This document shows, piece by piece, positions 26,600 through 35,638 of a stretch of 64,000 nucleotides of DNA. The notes beneath the pieces were generated by a model that saw nothing but the letters and a program-made list of their open reading frames with translations, did not search any database and was not told the DNA's origin. Within the stretch, counting starts at the first letter, position 1; the number at the start of each line of letters is the position of its first letter. The translations under genes and the position numbers were made by a program. Source of the DNA: Candidatus Poribacteria bacterium (GTDB lineage Bacteria > Poribacteria > WGA-4E > PCPOR2b). The stretch lies in NCBI GenBank assembly GCA_022826645.1, contig JAJDUM010000092.1, positions 1 through 64,000 of the forward strand, read 5' to 3'.

Positions 26600-28366
26600 T
26601 TACATCTCCTCAAGCGTCTCGATCCCCAACAAGGCTAAGGCTTTTTTGATAACAGCTGCTGATGCGTTTATCAGTGCCAATCGCGCTTTTACCAACGACG
26701 GACTTTCGGCGGCAAGCACGGGGTGCTTGTGGTAGAATTGATTAACGGTTTGCGCGACTGTGAAGAGATGATTACAGATACGAGCAGGGGAGAGATCCCG
26801 CGCTGCTTCTTCTACAACTTCAGGGAACTGGATCAGCGCGCGGATCAGCTGCAATTCTTCCTCGTTTCCGAGTAGCGAAAAATCGGGTTCAACCAAGGCG
26901 AGATCTTCGGTTTCTGCCCTCCGAAGGATGCTGGCACAGCGCGCGTAAGCGTACTGACAGTAGGGACCGGTAAAGCCGTCGAAGGAGATAGATTCTTTCG
27001 GATCGAAGTTGATGGTGAGTTCAGGACGGACACGCAGCAGATAGAATTTAATGGCTGCCATCCCGATTGCAAAGGCACGTTTCTGAACTTCCGCGTCCGA
27101 CAACCTACTCTCCGAATCTCGTTCCCGAATTTCGTCCGCTGCAAGCTGGAACATCTCCTCAATTAGATCATCGGCATCAATCACTGTCCCTTCACGCGAT
27201 TTCATTCTACCTTCTGGAAGATTCACCATGCCGTAGGACAGGTGATAGCATCCCGACGCCCATTCAAAACCGAGCATATCGAGCAGTTTGAATAAGCACT
27301 GGAAATGGTAGTTCTGTTCTGAACCGACGACATAGATGGAGCGATCGAGTTGATGCTGGTCAAATTTCATTTTTGCTGTGCCGAGGTCCTGTGTTATGTA
27401 CACACTCGTGCCATCGCCACGGAGCAGGGTCTCCACCTTTTGATTCCCATCCCTTTGTGTACCAAACTCATCGACAGGCAATTCGGCTATCACCGCACCG
27501 TCTTCAGCCACGACGAAGGCACCCTTATCCAAACCGGTTTGGATGAGATCTTTGCCGAGATTGTAGGTCTGAGATTCATAGTAGAAGGCGTCGAATTCCA
27601 GACCCAGTTTTTGATAGGTTTCGGCAAATCCACCGTAGACCCACTCGTTCATCATCTTCCAGAGTTTGAGTGTTTCCGGATCGTCGGATTCCCACTTCCG
27701 AAGCATTGTCTGTGTCTCTTGTTCCAGATCCGGCTGTTTCTCTTCCTCTTGCGCGTAACGGACATACCAATCTCCAACAAAGTGGTCGCCCTTCGTGCTG
27801 GTTGTCTCAGGTGTCTCGCCATCTCCCCATTTCAGCCAAGCAAGCATTGATTTGCAGATATGAACACCGCGATCATTTACCAGATTAGCTTTAACCACTG
27901 TATGCCCTGTCGCTTCAAGTAGCCTCGACACTCCCATTCCGAGGACCCCGTTGCGGATATGACCTAAGTGCAACGGTTTATTGGTGTTGGGAGACAGATA
28001 CTCGACCATGACGCGTTGGCCCTGACCTATATCGGTGCTTCCCAGGCACTCTCCCTGTCCCACAATTTCGTTACATACACCGCCGAACAAGAAGTGATTA
28101 TGAATTTTAACATTCAAGTAGGGTCCAACCGCCCTTACTGATTGGATGGATCCGCTCGGCTCAATTTCGGAGGCGATCGCTTGAGCAATCTGGGCTGGAT
28201 TTTGCCGAAACTGTTTTGCCAACGGGAAACATTCCACGGTGAAGTCGCCCAACTTGACCTCCGGTGGATAACCTAATTTGAGGGCTTCCGGTTGTTGACC
28301 AAATTGCTCTTGGCAGGCAGCCTTTACTGCGGTTAAGATTTCAGTTTTAATACTGGCAGTCAACAT
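26600..28366 (-). CDS. argS: Arginyl-tRNA synthetase
   Basis: Class I aminoacyl-tRNA synthetase of 588 residues. The HIGH motif appears as HLGHIRN after YLSPNTNKPL, the KMSKS-like motif as GRMKSREG, and the C-terminal anticodon-binding domain begins near 465 (YCQYAYARC). The N-terminal additional domain for tRNA D-loop recognition spans about 1-105. It charges tRNA-Arg for translation. SD AGGAGGG lies close to ATG 28366. It follows rsfS by 9 bp in the same direction. Confidence 0.97.
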   Translation of the reverse strand: MLTASIKTEILTAVKAACQEQFGQQPEALKLGYPPEVKLGDFTVECFPLAKQFRQNPAQIAQAIASEIEPSGSIQSVRAVGPYLNVKIHNHFLFGGVCNEIVGQGECLGSTDIGQGQRVMVEYLSPNTNKPLHLGHIRNGVLGMGVSRLLEATGHTVVKANLVNDRGVHICKSMLAWLKWGDGETPETTSTKGDHFVGDWYVRYAQEEEKQPDLEQETQTMLRKWESDDPETLKLWKMMNEWVYGGFAETYQKLGLEFDAFYYESQTYNLGKDLIQTGLDKGAFVVAEDGAVIAELPVDEFGTQRDGNQKVETLLRGDGTSVYITQDLGTAKMKFDQHQLDRSIYVVGSEQNYHFQCLFKLLDMLGFEWASGCYHLSYGMVNLPEGRMKSREGTVIDADDLIEEMFQLAADEIRERDSESRLSDAEVQKRAFAIGMAAIKFYLLRVRPELTINFDPKESISFDGFTGPYCQYAYARCASILRRAETEDLALVEPDFSLLGNEEELQLIRALIQFPEVVEEAARDLSPARICNHLFTVAQTVNQFYHKHPVLAAESPSLVKARLALINASAAVIKKALALLGIETLEEM

Positions 28367-28375
28367 TCTTCCCTC

Positions 28376-28837
28376 CTATTTTTCTTCGTCAGAATCGGAG
28401 GGGAAAAGGCTTTCGTCATCAATTTCATAATCTTCAAGTTCATCATATTCTTCTTCGTCTTCCTCATACTCGGCGATAACTTCCACGTTGGGGACTTCGA
28501 TCTGTGGAGCGTCCGCCCAAAGGCGTTCTAGATTATAGTATTCTCGCTTCTCTTCGAGAAAAATATGCACCACAAAATCAACATAGTCTAGCAAGACCCA
28601 ATCTGCATCACGTCCCCCTTCTCGATGCCAGGGCCGTTCGTCCCAGTTGTCTTCTAATTCATCTCGCACAGCATCAGATATGCCTTCGACCTGTGTATCT
28701 GAGGCACCACTACAGATAACGAAAAAGTTTGTAAACGACGGTAATTGTCTTAGATCGAGGATAACCGCATTGCGTGCCCTTCGACTCAAGGCGGTCGCAG
28801 CGGCGGCTTGTACTATTTCTAGCGTGTTCTCTTGCAT
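28376..28837 (-). CDS. rsfS: Ribosome silencing factor RsfS
   Basis: A 153-residue protein that binds ribosomal protein L14 and blocks subunit joining, as known for the family. The core (1-115) shows ILDLRQLPSFTNFFVICSG, the WHREGGRDADWVLLDYVD region and VVHIFLEEKREYYNLERLW, all diagnostic. The C-terminus has an acidic extension (about 118-153, EDEEEYDELEDYE and so on), longer than in most homologues. SD AAGGAGG precedes ATG 28837. It is commonly linked with nadD and yqeK, as here. Confidence 0.95.
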   Translation of the reverse strand: MQENTLEIVQAAAATALSRRARNAVILDLRQLPSFTNFFVICSGASDTQVEGISDAVRDELEDNWDERPWHREGGRDADWVLLDYVDFVVHIFLEEKREYYNLERLWADAPQIEVPNVEVIAEYEEDEEEYDELEDYEIDDESLFPSDSDEEK

Positions 28838-28878
28838 GTTATTCCTCCTTCTCGTCGTGGCTGGATTTTCTGATAGAG

Positions 28879-30306
28879 CTATTCACAGGTATAACTTAAC
28901 AGTAACTCTTTTTTAGGCTGAGACACCCGTTGATTTCGATAATTGGTTTCATGGAGATAGTAAATGTCGAGTGATGTGAGCTGTTTCTGACCCGTGTACG
29001 TTTCATTCCAACGCTGGCAAAGATAACGTGCGTAATCCTCTTTAAACCAGAAATGTCTGAAATATCTGCGCCATCGATGGTTCTCGTGGATTGCAATTAC
29101 AAGTTCTGGCTTTTCCCAACTCACTATTCTATCCGGGTTGAGGAGATTGACCTTGGTTCCATCTTGAAGTTCACCGACGATTACATGCCATCCATCTTTT
29201 CTTGACGGTCCCCTAAACAATCCCCACCACTGATCTAATCTCAGAGTATACCCAATTGACTGCGCAGCCTTGGGCAAGGAAAGCGATGGACTGACTGTCC
29301 TTAGATTCCATATCAGAATGTAAATCAAAAAAAATACAGCGAGTACATTCTTCCAAATTGCCTGATCCCGGATTGGGGAATCAACCTCCTGAAATGGAGT
29401 TTTGAATTTTCTTAAGAGCTGGTCCCAAAACCAACTCGGAATAAATAATAACCAACTTGCTATACAGATGTAAGTAAACAGCCACAACTCCAGCGCAAGC
29501 CCCATACTAAAATGAAAGATCATAAAACTGAGGATGACAAGGCACCGCACCGGACCCGAAAAAAATGGTGAGAAAGCAAGCAGCGGTCCGAATGCTTCAA
29601 TTCCCATCGTAGCATAGGTAAGAAACTTCAACAACAGCGGATGGGATTCGAGCAGTAACTTTCCGAAGTTTGTAACGTATCGGTCAAGCATCAGCGCGTA
29701 ATAAACACCGGTGCCGCTGATTAGCCAGTTCTTGGTTGATTTTAATGCGACCGAAAACCAATATACAAAACATATCTGTAGTAAAGCAGCGACCGTACCT
29801 CCTGAGAATATTACGTTAGATCCTTGGAACTGGTGCGGGTTTCTTAAATGGTCGATAGAGTAACGCGCTCCAAGCGGTAAAAACATACTCCAAAAGAGCA
29901 ATAAACACAGTATATAATCGCCGCCCTGCATTAGGAGCCAATTTCGAGAATTCAAGGAAATTGTCAGGAACCAAACGACAGGTGTTACGAAACGGGTATG
30001 GTAACCTAAGAGCAACCCGATTGCAAACAACCCAGCAATGATGAACAGAGCGGCTTGGAACTCTATTGAGCCGTTCAGGAGATGCACAGATAAACGCCAC
30101 TTTGGGGAATGCTCAAGGACCGTATCTATCGGTAGGACACCACGATCTGTATAATGCGATTCTAAGTCGGTAGCGCGTGTGATGAGATCTACGATGACTA
30201 TAAGCGCAACGCTGATACGAAAGATCGCTAATGAACGCAGATCGATTCCAAATAGTTCCTGTGCTCTTAACTTCCAGTGATGAAGTCGAGATTGATTACG
30301 GGACAT
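28879..30306 (-). CDS. HTTM-domain membrane protein (vitamin-K-dependent carboxylase-like)
   Basis: Polytopic membrane protein of 475 residues from ATG 30306. The N-terminus has LRSLAIFRISVALIVIVDLI, the typical first helix of the HTTM domain, followed by about ten hydrophobic segments to residue 335 and a soluble C-terminal part (about 350-475). HTTM proteins are related to gamma-carboxylase but usually of unknown function. SD support is weak and an upstream start at 30342 is possible. The gene sits within the nadD-yacG-yqeK-rsfS-argS block. Confidence 0.82.
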   Translation of the reverse strand: MSRNQSRLHHWKLRAQELFGIDLRSLAIFRISVALIVIVDLITRATDLESHYTDRGVLPIDTVLEHSPKWRLSVHLLNGSIEFQAALFIIAGLFAIGLLLGYHTRFVTPVVWFLTISLNSRNWLLMQGGDYILCLLLFWSMFLPLGARYSIDHLRNPHQFQGSNVIFSGGTVAALLQICFVYWFSVALKSTKNWLISGTGVYYALMLDRYVTNFGKLLLESHPLLLKFLTYATMGIEAFGPLLAFSPFFSGPVRCLVILSFMIFHFSMGLALELWLFTYICIASWLLFIPSWFWDQLLRKFKTPFQEVDSPIRDQAIWKNVLAVFFLIYILIWNLRTVSPSLSLPKAAQSIGYTLRLDQWWGLFRGPSRKDGWHVIVGELQDGTKVNLLNPDRIVSWEKPELVIAIHENHRWRRYFRHFWFKEDYARYLCQRWNETYTGQKQLTSLDIYYLHETNYRNQRVSQPKKELLLSYTCE

Positions 30307-30438
30307 ATTCGACTCTTCGCATATTTGAACCGATAAGACCACCGTCTATCAATTTTAGAATTACCAGATAGGAGAGCGCAATTCCCACATCAATTGAACT
30401 CAATTGACCTCCATTCATCAGATTAAACTTAACGAACA

Positions 30439-31062
30439 CTACTTTGGTTCACCGATTTCTTGGAGGGCGCTGTTATAGGCATCAATTGTGTATGGGTGAA
30501 TGAGGACCCCTTTAGCGAGGAGGTGCTCAATTTTGTAACGACTGACTTCAAAAACAGCTTTTATTAGATCTTGATAGGCAAGTTCACGCACGGCATCTGC
30601 TGCTGCGTAGTTGCGCTTCGGTTCGGAAAAGTCTGCAACATATAGGATTTTATCGGTAAGCGTCATCTTGCCAAATCCAGTTGTGTGGATTCGGATGGCG
30701 TTGAGGATTTCCGGGTCATCAACACCGAAATGCGAAACAGCGAGCATTGCTCCAATTGGCGCGTGCACGAGCGATGGGTTATGACGCTCAATTTCATCGA
30801 GTTGAATTCGATGGTCCGCTGCTGTTTTATACAACTCTGAAGTCCCCATCCATTTCGCGCAATCGTGTAAAAGGACAGCGAGGTTTACTTTCCGCAGGTC
30901 CGCAGCATGTTTCTCCGCCAAGTCAAGCGCCAATTCTCGTACAGATAGGACGTGCGCATACCGCTCTGGCGTCAGTTTAGATTTGAGATATTTCTCAATC
31001 TCAACGGCTTTTGGTTCCGTAAGCAGGGCGGCTTTTTCGATATCCTCCTTATTCTTCTTCAT
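30439..31062 (-). CDS. yqeK: YqeK-type HD phosphohydrolase (diadenosine tetraphosphatase)
   Basis: HD-domain protein of 207 residues; YqeK proteins hydrolyse Ap4A symmetrically to two ADP. Features: ERYAHVLSVRELALDLAEKH with the first metal His, the HD motif LLHDCAKW, HNPSLVHAPIGA and IRIHTTGF, then DKILYVADF. ATG 31062 overlaps the 3' end of yacG by 14 bp; the frame is open upstream to 31125, but that would overlap yacG more deeply. It stands in the usual nadD-yqeK-rsfS neighbourhood. Confidence 0.9.
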   Translation of the reverse strand: MKKNKEDIEKAALLTEPKAVEIEKYLKSKLTPERYAHVLSVRELALDLAEKHAADLRKVNLAVLLHDCAKWMGTSELYKTAADHRIQLDEIERHNPSLVHAPIGAMLAVSHFGVDDPEILNAIRIHTTGFGKMTLTDKILYVADFSEPKRNYAAADAVRELAYQDLIKAVFEVSRYKIEHLLAKGVLIHPYTIDAYNSALQEIGEPK

Positions 31063-31303
31063 CTGTAATTTCGTCCACTTCTCCCGTCTCAAGTAAAAAC
31101 TCTGCGAGCGCTTCTTTTTCTTCATCTGCCATTAGGTCGGCATTCGGCAGCGGCGCGCTGATCTTATATTCCTCGCCAAACCACTTGCCGAGATCTACCG
31201 CCCTACACCGCGCACTACAGAAGGGAAAGTTTGGCGGTAGTTTTCCACCGGGTTTGTAATCAAATTCGGAAATTGTTCCGCAGACACTACATTTATGTTT
31301 CAC
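31049..31303 (-). CDS. yacG: YacG-like zinc-ribbon protein (DNA gyrase inhibitor family)
   Basis: An 84-residue protein with a four-Cys zinc ribbon: CSVC near the N-terminus and FCSARCRAVDLGKWFGEEY, the YacG signature. The tail is acidic (ETGEVDEITDEEE). In E. coli YacG inhibits gyrase; that function here is by family analogy. It overlaps yqeK and lies downstream of nadD on the same strand. Confidence 0.88.
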   Translation of the reverse strand: MKHKCSVCGTISEFDYKPGGKLPPNFPFCSARCRAVDLGKWFGEEYKISAPLPNADLMADEEKEALAEFLLETGEVDEITDEEE

Positions 31304-31656
31304 TGTGAGATCACCTGTCTTGTGCGTAAAGGAGCGGCCTCTCCATTCATTTCTTTGGAGAAGCCGACGTTTTCATATAATCATCTAAGTTGCTACATAG
31401 CGTGAGCCTATTAACAATTCACACCCACAATCCATGAGATGTAAAAGTAATACATCTGGCTGCACATATCGCCCCGCTGGGGCTTTAGGATTGGCTTTAC
31501 CGTGTTTTCTATATACATGTCGTCCCGCTGGGGCTTTGAGAATCGGGTTAGGAAACCCGATCTGCAAATCATAGAGATAGAAAACTGAGGCGCTTTCGAT
31601 AACTAGCATCTTTTGCGACGATGGTTTTCAGGGGAACAAAAAGATGGTTCTCCGGT
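31304..31656. repeat. Intergenic region with GC-hairpin repeats and an inverted repeat
   Basis: No gene is seen. An imperfect inverted repeat GGCCTCTCCA (31336-31345) / TGGAGAAGCC (31356-31365) could form a hairpin before yacG, without a clear U-run on either strand. Further on, an AAGTTGCTAC motif lies near 31388, and two variants of the TGTCGCCCCGCTGGGGCT repeat end at 31484 and 31535. The remainder up to the nadD stop shows nothing recognisable. Confidence 0.6.
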
Positions 31657-32238
31657 TTACTTGTATAGTTGGTGACGTTCGATATACTCCGAAACGGGTA
31701 CTGGGACGAGGTATCGAATGGACAGTCCGGATCGGATGCGTTCACGAATCTCAGTTGCGGAGATGTCAACTCCTGTGATCGAGAAGTATTGCACACGGTC
31801 TCGAAGATCCAAGGGAACTTTGTCCAAGCAGTAGTTAGGGCGAGTGGTTGCGATGAAGCGACAGATGTCGAGGATCTCATCGTAATCCTTCCAGATCTTG
31901 AAGTCGATTAGCGAATCAGCACCGATAATAAATGCGAGATCACATCCCTCTCCGTAGAAGGCTTGTAGCTCTTTGATAGTCTGAATAGTAAAGGAGGGAC
32001 CTACACGATCCAACTCGATCCGCGACACCTCAAAATTAGCGTTATCCGATGTTGCAAGGAGGGTCATCTGATACCGATGCTCCGGATCGATGATGTCCCG
32101 CGAATCCTTATGAGGTGGACGGGCAGACGGGATAAAGAGGATCTTATCGTAGCCCAAGCCATCACGCACCTCCTCCGCACTCAACAGATGGGCATAGTGA
32201 ATAGGGTTGAAGGTGCCACCCATAATGGCAATTTTCAT
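31657..32238 (-). CDS. nadD: Nicotinate-nucleotide adenylyltransferase
   Basis: NAD biosynthesis enzyme joining nicotinate mononucleotide and ATP to deamido-NAD. The 193 residues are typical. The nucleotidyltransferase motif GGTFNPIHYAHL is at the N-terminus, followed by PSARPPHKD, FIIGADSLIDFKIWKDY and the C-terminal ISATEIRERIRSG (SxTxxR motif). ATG 32238 has GGGGGC upstream as SD. It is the first gene of a leftward block yacG-yqeK-HTTM-rsfS-argS. Confidence 0.96.
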   Translation of the reverse strand: MKIAIMGGTFNPIHYAHLLSAEEVRDGLGYDKILFIPSARPPHKDSRDIIDPEHRYQMTLLATSDNANFEVSRIELDRVGPSFTIQTIKELQAFYGEGCDLAFIIGADSLIDFKIWKDYDEILDICRFIATTRPNYCLDKVPLDLRDRVQYFSITGVDISATEIRERIRSGLSIRYLVPVPVSEYIERHQLYK

Positions 32239-32305
32239 CTTTGCCCCCTACTTTTATCAACGTCAGTGATTCGGATATAGTTACCCTTCGCGTTCCAATT
32301 TATCT

Positions 32306-33796
32306 TTACAATAGCATGCACTTCGATAGATTCTTTCTGAATCGGTTTATCGGTCCCAGCAGGTATTCTTTTTCGCCCTTTGAAAAGAAACCTGTACCCC
32401 AGAGCATTAGAGGATACCCCAAAAAGAACAACAACTTTAGAGCTACGCTAATCTCCACAGCCCTGTTGTTGACGAGGAGCAGAGCCAATCCGTAAAGCCC
32501 GAATCCAATTCCTGTGATATGTAACAATCTCCCAACCTCGAAGCGGAGGTCATAGAACTTTGCCGAATAGTATGCTTTTAGGACATTCCACACAATGTAG
32601 GATAGCATGGTGGCGAACGCAGCCCCTAACATGCCCCATTGGGGAACAAAGAGAAAGTTCAAGCCAATATTCGCCAACGCTGCTGCCAAAACTGTTCCCG
32701 AAATGTGGAACGATTTTTTCATCAATCCCATCCCCCAACCGACGAAATTACCCAACCCATGCTGAACGTAGGAGTAGGTGATGATTGGAACGATGACCCA
32801 AGCCCCCCAGAACGCTTCTTTTCTGGCAAAAAGCATCAGAATTTCGCGACTGAAAAGCGAAATTAGAAGACAAGCAGCACAACCGATTAGATAGAAGCAG
32901 GTGGCACCTATCTTCAGGAAATGCCTTACGGCTTCCGGATCCTCTTCCTGTTTGAGGACAATGGGTTGAAGTGCCTGTTTAATTGGAGTTACCAGAGCGG
33001 TCTGAAGGATTCCAGCGATCTGATACCCAAAAGAGTAGACCCCCACCATGCTAACAGATCCGAAGATCCTCAGAACATACCGATCTCCGGATTGAATGAA
33101 CAGATTTGAATACTCTGACAACAACAGCGGATAAGCATATTTCAGCGGTGGAATAAGCACCGTATGAGACAATCTAAATGTCGCCCTGTTGATAAAAACG
33201 GGGAGTATCATGATTACCGTGACTATCAGACTCAGCAAGTTTCCGACGATAAGTGAGAGGACTCCCTTCTTCAAAACAGTGAGCAGATACAGCGTCAAGC
33301 CAGCAGAGATTAACAGACTTGATATAGATGTGAAAACGGAATATTTCGCCTTCTCCAGCATGCGAAGTAGACAGAGAAACAGGGACGAAATTGGTTGTAG
33401 AAATAGTATCAACGCATATATTTCGAGGAGGTAAGCCAAGTTCCTATCTTGTAGAAGGATCCCAGCGAGGTATTCACTGATACCCCAAAATATAGCTGCA
33501 CAACAGGCGATCGTCAACAACGCCCATAAAAATAGGTTGAAAAGCAGAATACCGTTTTTTTCTCTATACTCCGGTGCGTAGTAAAATCGAGTAAAGGCGC
33601 TGTTTATAGGTGCTGACACGAACCGAGTCAACAGGCTGACTGTAATAGACATCAGCCCAATAATGCCAAAATCTTGGGGAGCCAGAAACGAGGTGTAGAT
33701 CGGGAAGAGTAGAACGAACAACGCACCTTGAGATATGCTGCCGATGCTGTAGACAGTTCCCAGTTGTACCGTTCTTTTGAGATGATCTATTATCAT
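32306..33796 (-). CDS. Oligosaccharide flippase family protein (Wzx-like)
   Basis: A 496-residue MOP-superfamily transporter with roughly 12-14 hydrophobic segments beginning with VQLGTVYSIGSISQGALFVLLFP and a repeat-like second half. Such proteins flip lipid-linked oligosaccharide units across the inner membrane. The start overlaps the preceding membrane protein by 4 bp (ATGA), indicating coupled expression. It is the last gene of the glycan cluster in transcription order. No Wzy polymerase is obvious unless the adjacent membrane protein serves that role. Confidence 0.88.
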   Translation of the reverse strand: MIIDHLKRTVQLGTVYSIGSISQGALFVLLFPIYTSFLAPQDFGIIGLMSITVSLLTRFVSAPINSAFTRFYYAPEYREKNGILLFNLFLWALLTIACCAAIFWGISEYLAGILLQDRNLAYLLEIYALILFLQPISSLFLCLLRMLEKAKYSVFTSISSLLISAGLTLYLLTVLKKGVLSLIVGNLLSLIVTVIMILPVFINRATFRLSHTVLIPPLKYAYPLLLSEYSNLFIQSGDRYVLRIFGSVSMVGVYSFGYQIAGILQTALVTPIKQALQPIVLKQEEDPEAVRHFLKIGATCFYLIGCAACLLISLFSREILMLFARKEAFWGAWVIVPIITYSYVQHGLGNFVGWGMGLMKKSFHISGTVLAAALANIGLNFLFVPQWGMLGAAFATMLSYIVWNVLKAYYSAKFYDLRFEVGRLLHITGIGFGLYGLALLLVNNRAVEISVALKLLFFLGYPLMLWGTGFFSKGEKEYLLGPINRFRKNLSKCMLL

Positions 33797-35373
33797 ACCC
33801 TATATACCGCATAACCCTCATTGTCGTACAGCAGTTCCAGCGAGTTTAAAGGGTATTCAATCCCTCGTTTCGCCGCCAGTTCTACCTCTCGTTTCTGAGT
33901 CACCAGTGTATTGACCCCATATCGGACACGAAAATGGTCAAAGTCTGGCTTCATCAAATAGAGGTACGCATGGTCTTCACCCATATACTTCATCCCGCGC
34001 CCCGGTTCGGACATCGAAGGGTAGTAAAAACGCGAATCACTTTCGGCCATGCTTCCCGCCAAAGTATAACCGAACTTCGTCGGGATGGTAATTATATTTT
34101 GTCCATTTCTCCCGTTCAAGAATGCGATCACATCTTCAAGCGCCTTCTCTTTAGCGGGCCACAGGTTGTTTTTAATTCTAATCGAACTTAGATACAGAAA
34201 ATTCACCAAAACGAACCCGATATGAATCAGGATGATTATATAGATTATTTCGTCTGAATGTTCGGAGACGATGCAATACCTAACAAAAATCAGATGGAGA
34301 AAGGCTACCGAATACTCAAGATATCTTTCTGCCTCACCTAAGAAGAGGGCAAACTTGATAGATGTAATAATAAATGCGATGAAGCTTGCGAGGATAAGCC
34401 CAGTTACATACCAGATTACGTTGTCAGAAAAGAGTTCCGTGAACGTGTCAGGTGAGGAGACCCACCAGTATAAGAGAATCGGAATAATTGGGATCGAATA
34501 GACGACAATGATCGGTGTCGCCTTGGTAAAAACTGTTCTGCAAAATTCCCTTGGTCGAGTAAACAGGTAAACCGGTAGAACGACAAAATCTCTTAAACTA
34601 TTCCTTTCTGCTATTGGGGTTGTGCCCTCTTTGATAGCGGTGAAATACCATTTATAGTGTGCCCACTTACGGGCAAGTAGCTGCCTGCCACCGAGTTGCG
34701 GGATGAGCAAACAGAGCCCGAAGGTTCCCAACAGCGGTAATAAGGGAACAAAGTCTCGGTAAAAACAGGACAGTACAACTGAATTCACTACCAACACTTG
34801 CATTCCAAACTGGGAAGAGAGCAGTGTCAGTGTTCCGAAGAGCAGACAAGACAGGTAGAGGTAGGGGATCTCAAGTAGATAGCCAACACCAAAAAAAGTA
34901 AAATAGAGTAGGACTAAAAGATTGCCTAGCGTTCGACCTCCTATCGCTTGTAATCGGGCCGTTACCGGATGCAGTTTTGGGCTAGTAGCGTAGAGAAGCG
35001 TTACCGCACCCGCAGCGGAGATGAATTGTCCAGAACCGATCTGCCAGACATGCTGGAACAGCAGGTGTGCCATAAGATAAACGAGCAGAATACTTGCTAA
35101 ATCAAAGGCAAGGTTGGTTATCCTACCAACGAGCACCCAATGCTCCGGATTGATCCGTGCGATAATCGCATGTGGCAGCGGGGGATACCCCCTAATTCCG
35201 GGGACAAGCGAGTTCTTCACATGGTGCCTACCGATCCCCTTCAGCCCCCCGAGGTCGCGCCGCAGCTTCGTGAGCCAAAGATGTGCGTCAAGGTCGCTGC
35301 CTGCGTGTAGCAGAAAAATCAGACGTGTCACAAGACCCAAGAGACTGATACCTACAACTTCAATGTAAAGCAT
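33793..35373 (-). CDS. Polytopic membrane protein of a glycan cluster (GT-C- or Wzy-like)
   Basis: A 526-residue membrane protein with around 10-12 hydrophobic segments. The first helix is followed by HAGSDLDAHLWLTKLRRD, acidic residues in the first loop as in GT-C glycosyltransferases, and by RGYPPLPHAI. A soluble C-terminal part (about 430-526) follows the last helix. This layout suits a GT-C glycosyltransferase or an O-unit polymerase; I cannot decide between them. Its stop overlaps the flippase start, so it very probably works with it. Confidence 0.65.
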   Translation of the reverse strand: MLYIEVVGISLLGLVTRLIFLLHAGSDLDAHLWLTKLRRDLGGLKGIGRHHVKNSLVPGIRGYPPLPHAIIARINPEHWVLVGRITNLAFDLASILLVYLMAHLLFQHVWQIGSGQFISAAGAVTLLYATSPKLHPVTARLQAIGGRTLGNLLVLLYFTFFGVGYLLEIPYLYLSCLLFGTLTLLSSQFGMQVLVVNSVVLSCFYRDFVPLLPLLGTFGLCLLIPQLGGRQLLARKWAHYKWYFTAIKEGTTPIAERNSLRDFVVLPVYLFTRPREFCRTVFTKATPIIVVYSIPIIPILLYWWVSSPDTFTELFSDNVIWYVTGLILASFIAFIITSIKFALFLGEAERYLEYSVAFLHLIFVRYCIVSEHSDEIIYIIILIHIGFVLVNFLYLSSIRIKNNLWPAKEKALEDVIAFLNGRNGQNIITIPTKFGYTLAGSMAESDSRFYYPSMSEPGRGMKYMGEDHAYLYLMKPDFDHFRVRYGVNTLVTQKREVELAAKRGIEYPLNSLELLYDNEGYAVYRV

Positions 35374-35478
35374 TTCGAAATTTTCCTAGTTTCCCAACAA
35401 CTGACCTCCTAAAATGAGGGGTCCAGCGGTTCGCATCTGCAGAGACATTTAACATTAAATTTAGGAACCGGGACCTTT

Positions 35479-35638
35479 TATAGTGAACCATAAAAACAAC
35501 TAGACACCTTCGCCCCCGTGTATGGTAGGCGCTGTTCCCGATTTATCCTGATTCATCGGGATGCGGTGCGGTTAGAAACCGCACCTACCGAGCCTAGGGG
35601 GCAATGCGGTGTCTCATTAATTCTAAAATCTACCATAG
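35479..35638. mobile_element. MITE-like element overlapping the sulfotransferase stop codon
   Basis: About 160 bp, with a left terminus TATAGTGAACCATAA (from 35479) leading to TAGACACC and a right terminus GTGTCTCATTAATTCTAAAA then TCTACCATA (35609-35635), imperfect inverted repeats of each other. The interior contains a CCGATTTATCCTGATTCATCGG palindrome-like section and the hairpin GGTGCGGTTAGAAACCGCAC (35565-35584). No coding frame. The right terminus supplies the last codons and stop of the sulfotransferase gene. Confidence 0.65.

Noticed and set aside
31336-31365. Hairpin before yacG as a terminator
   Set aside because: No adequate T-run follows on the minus strand, and on the plus strand no gene reads into it.
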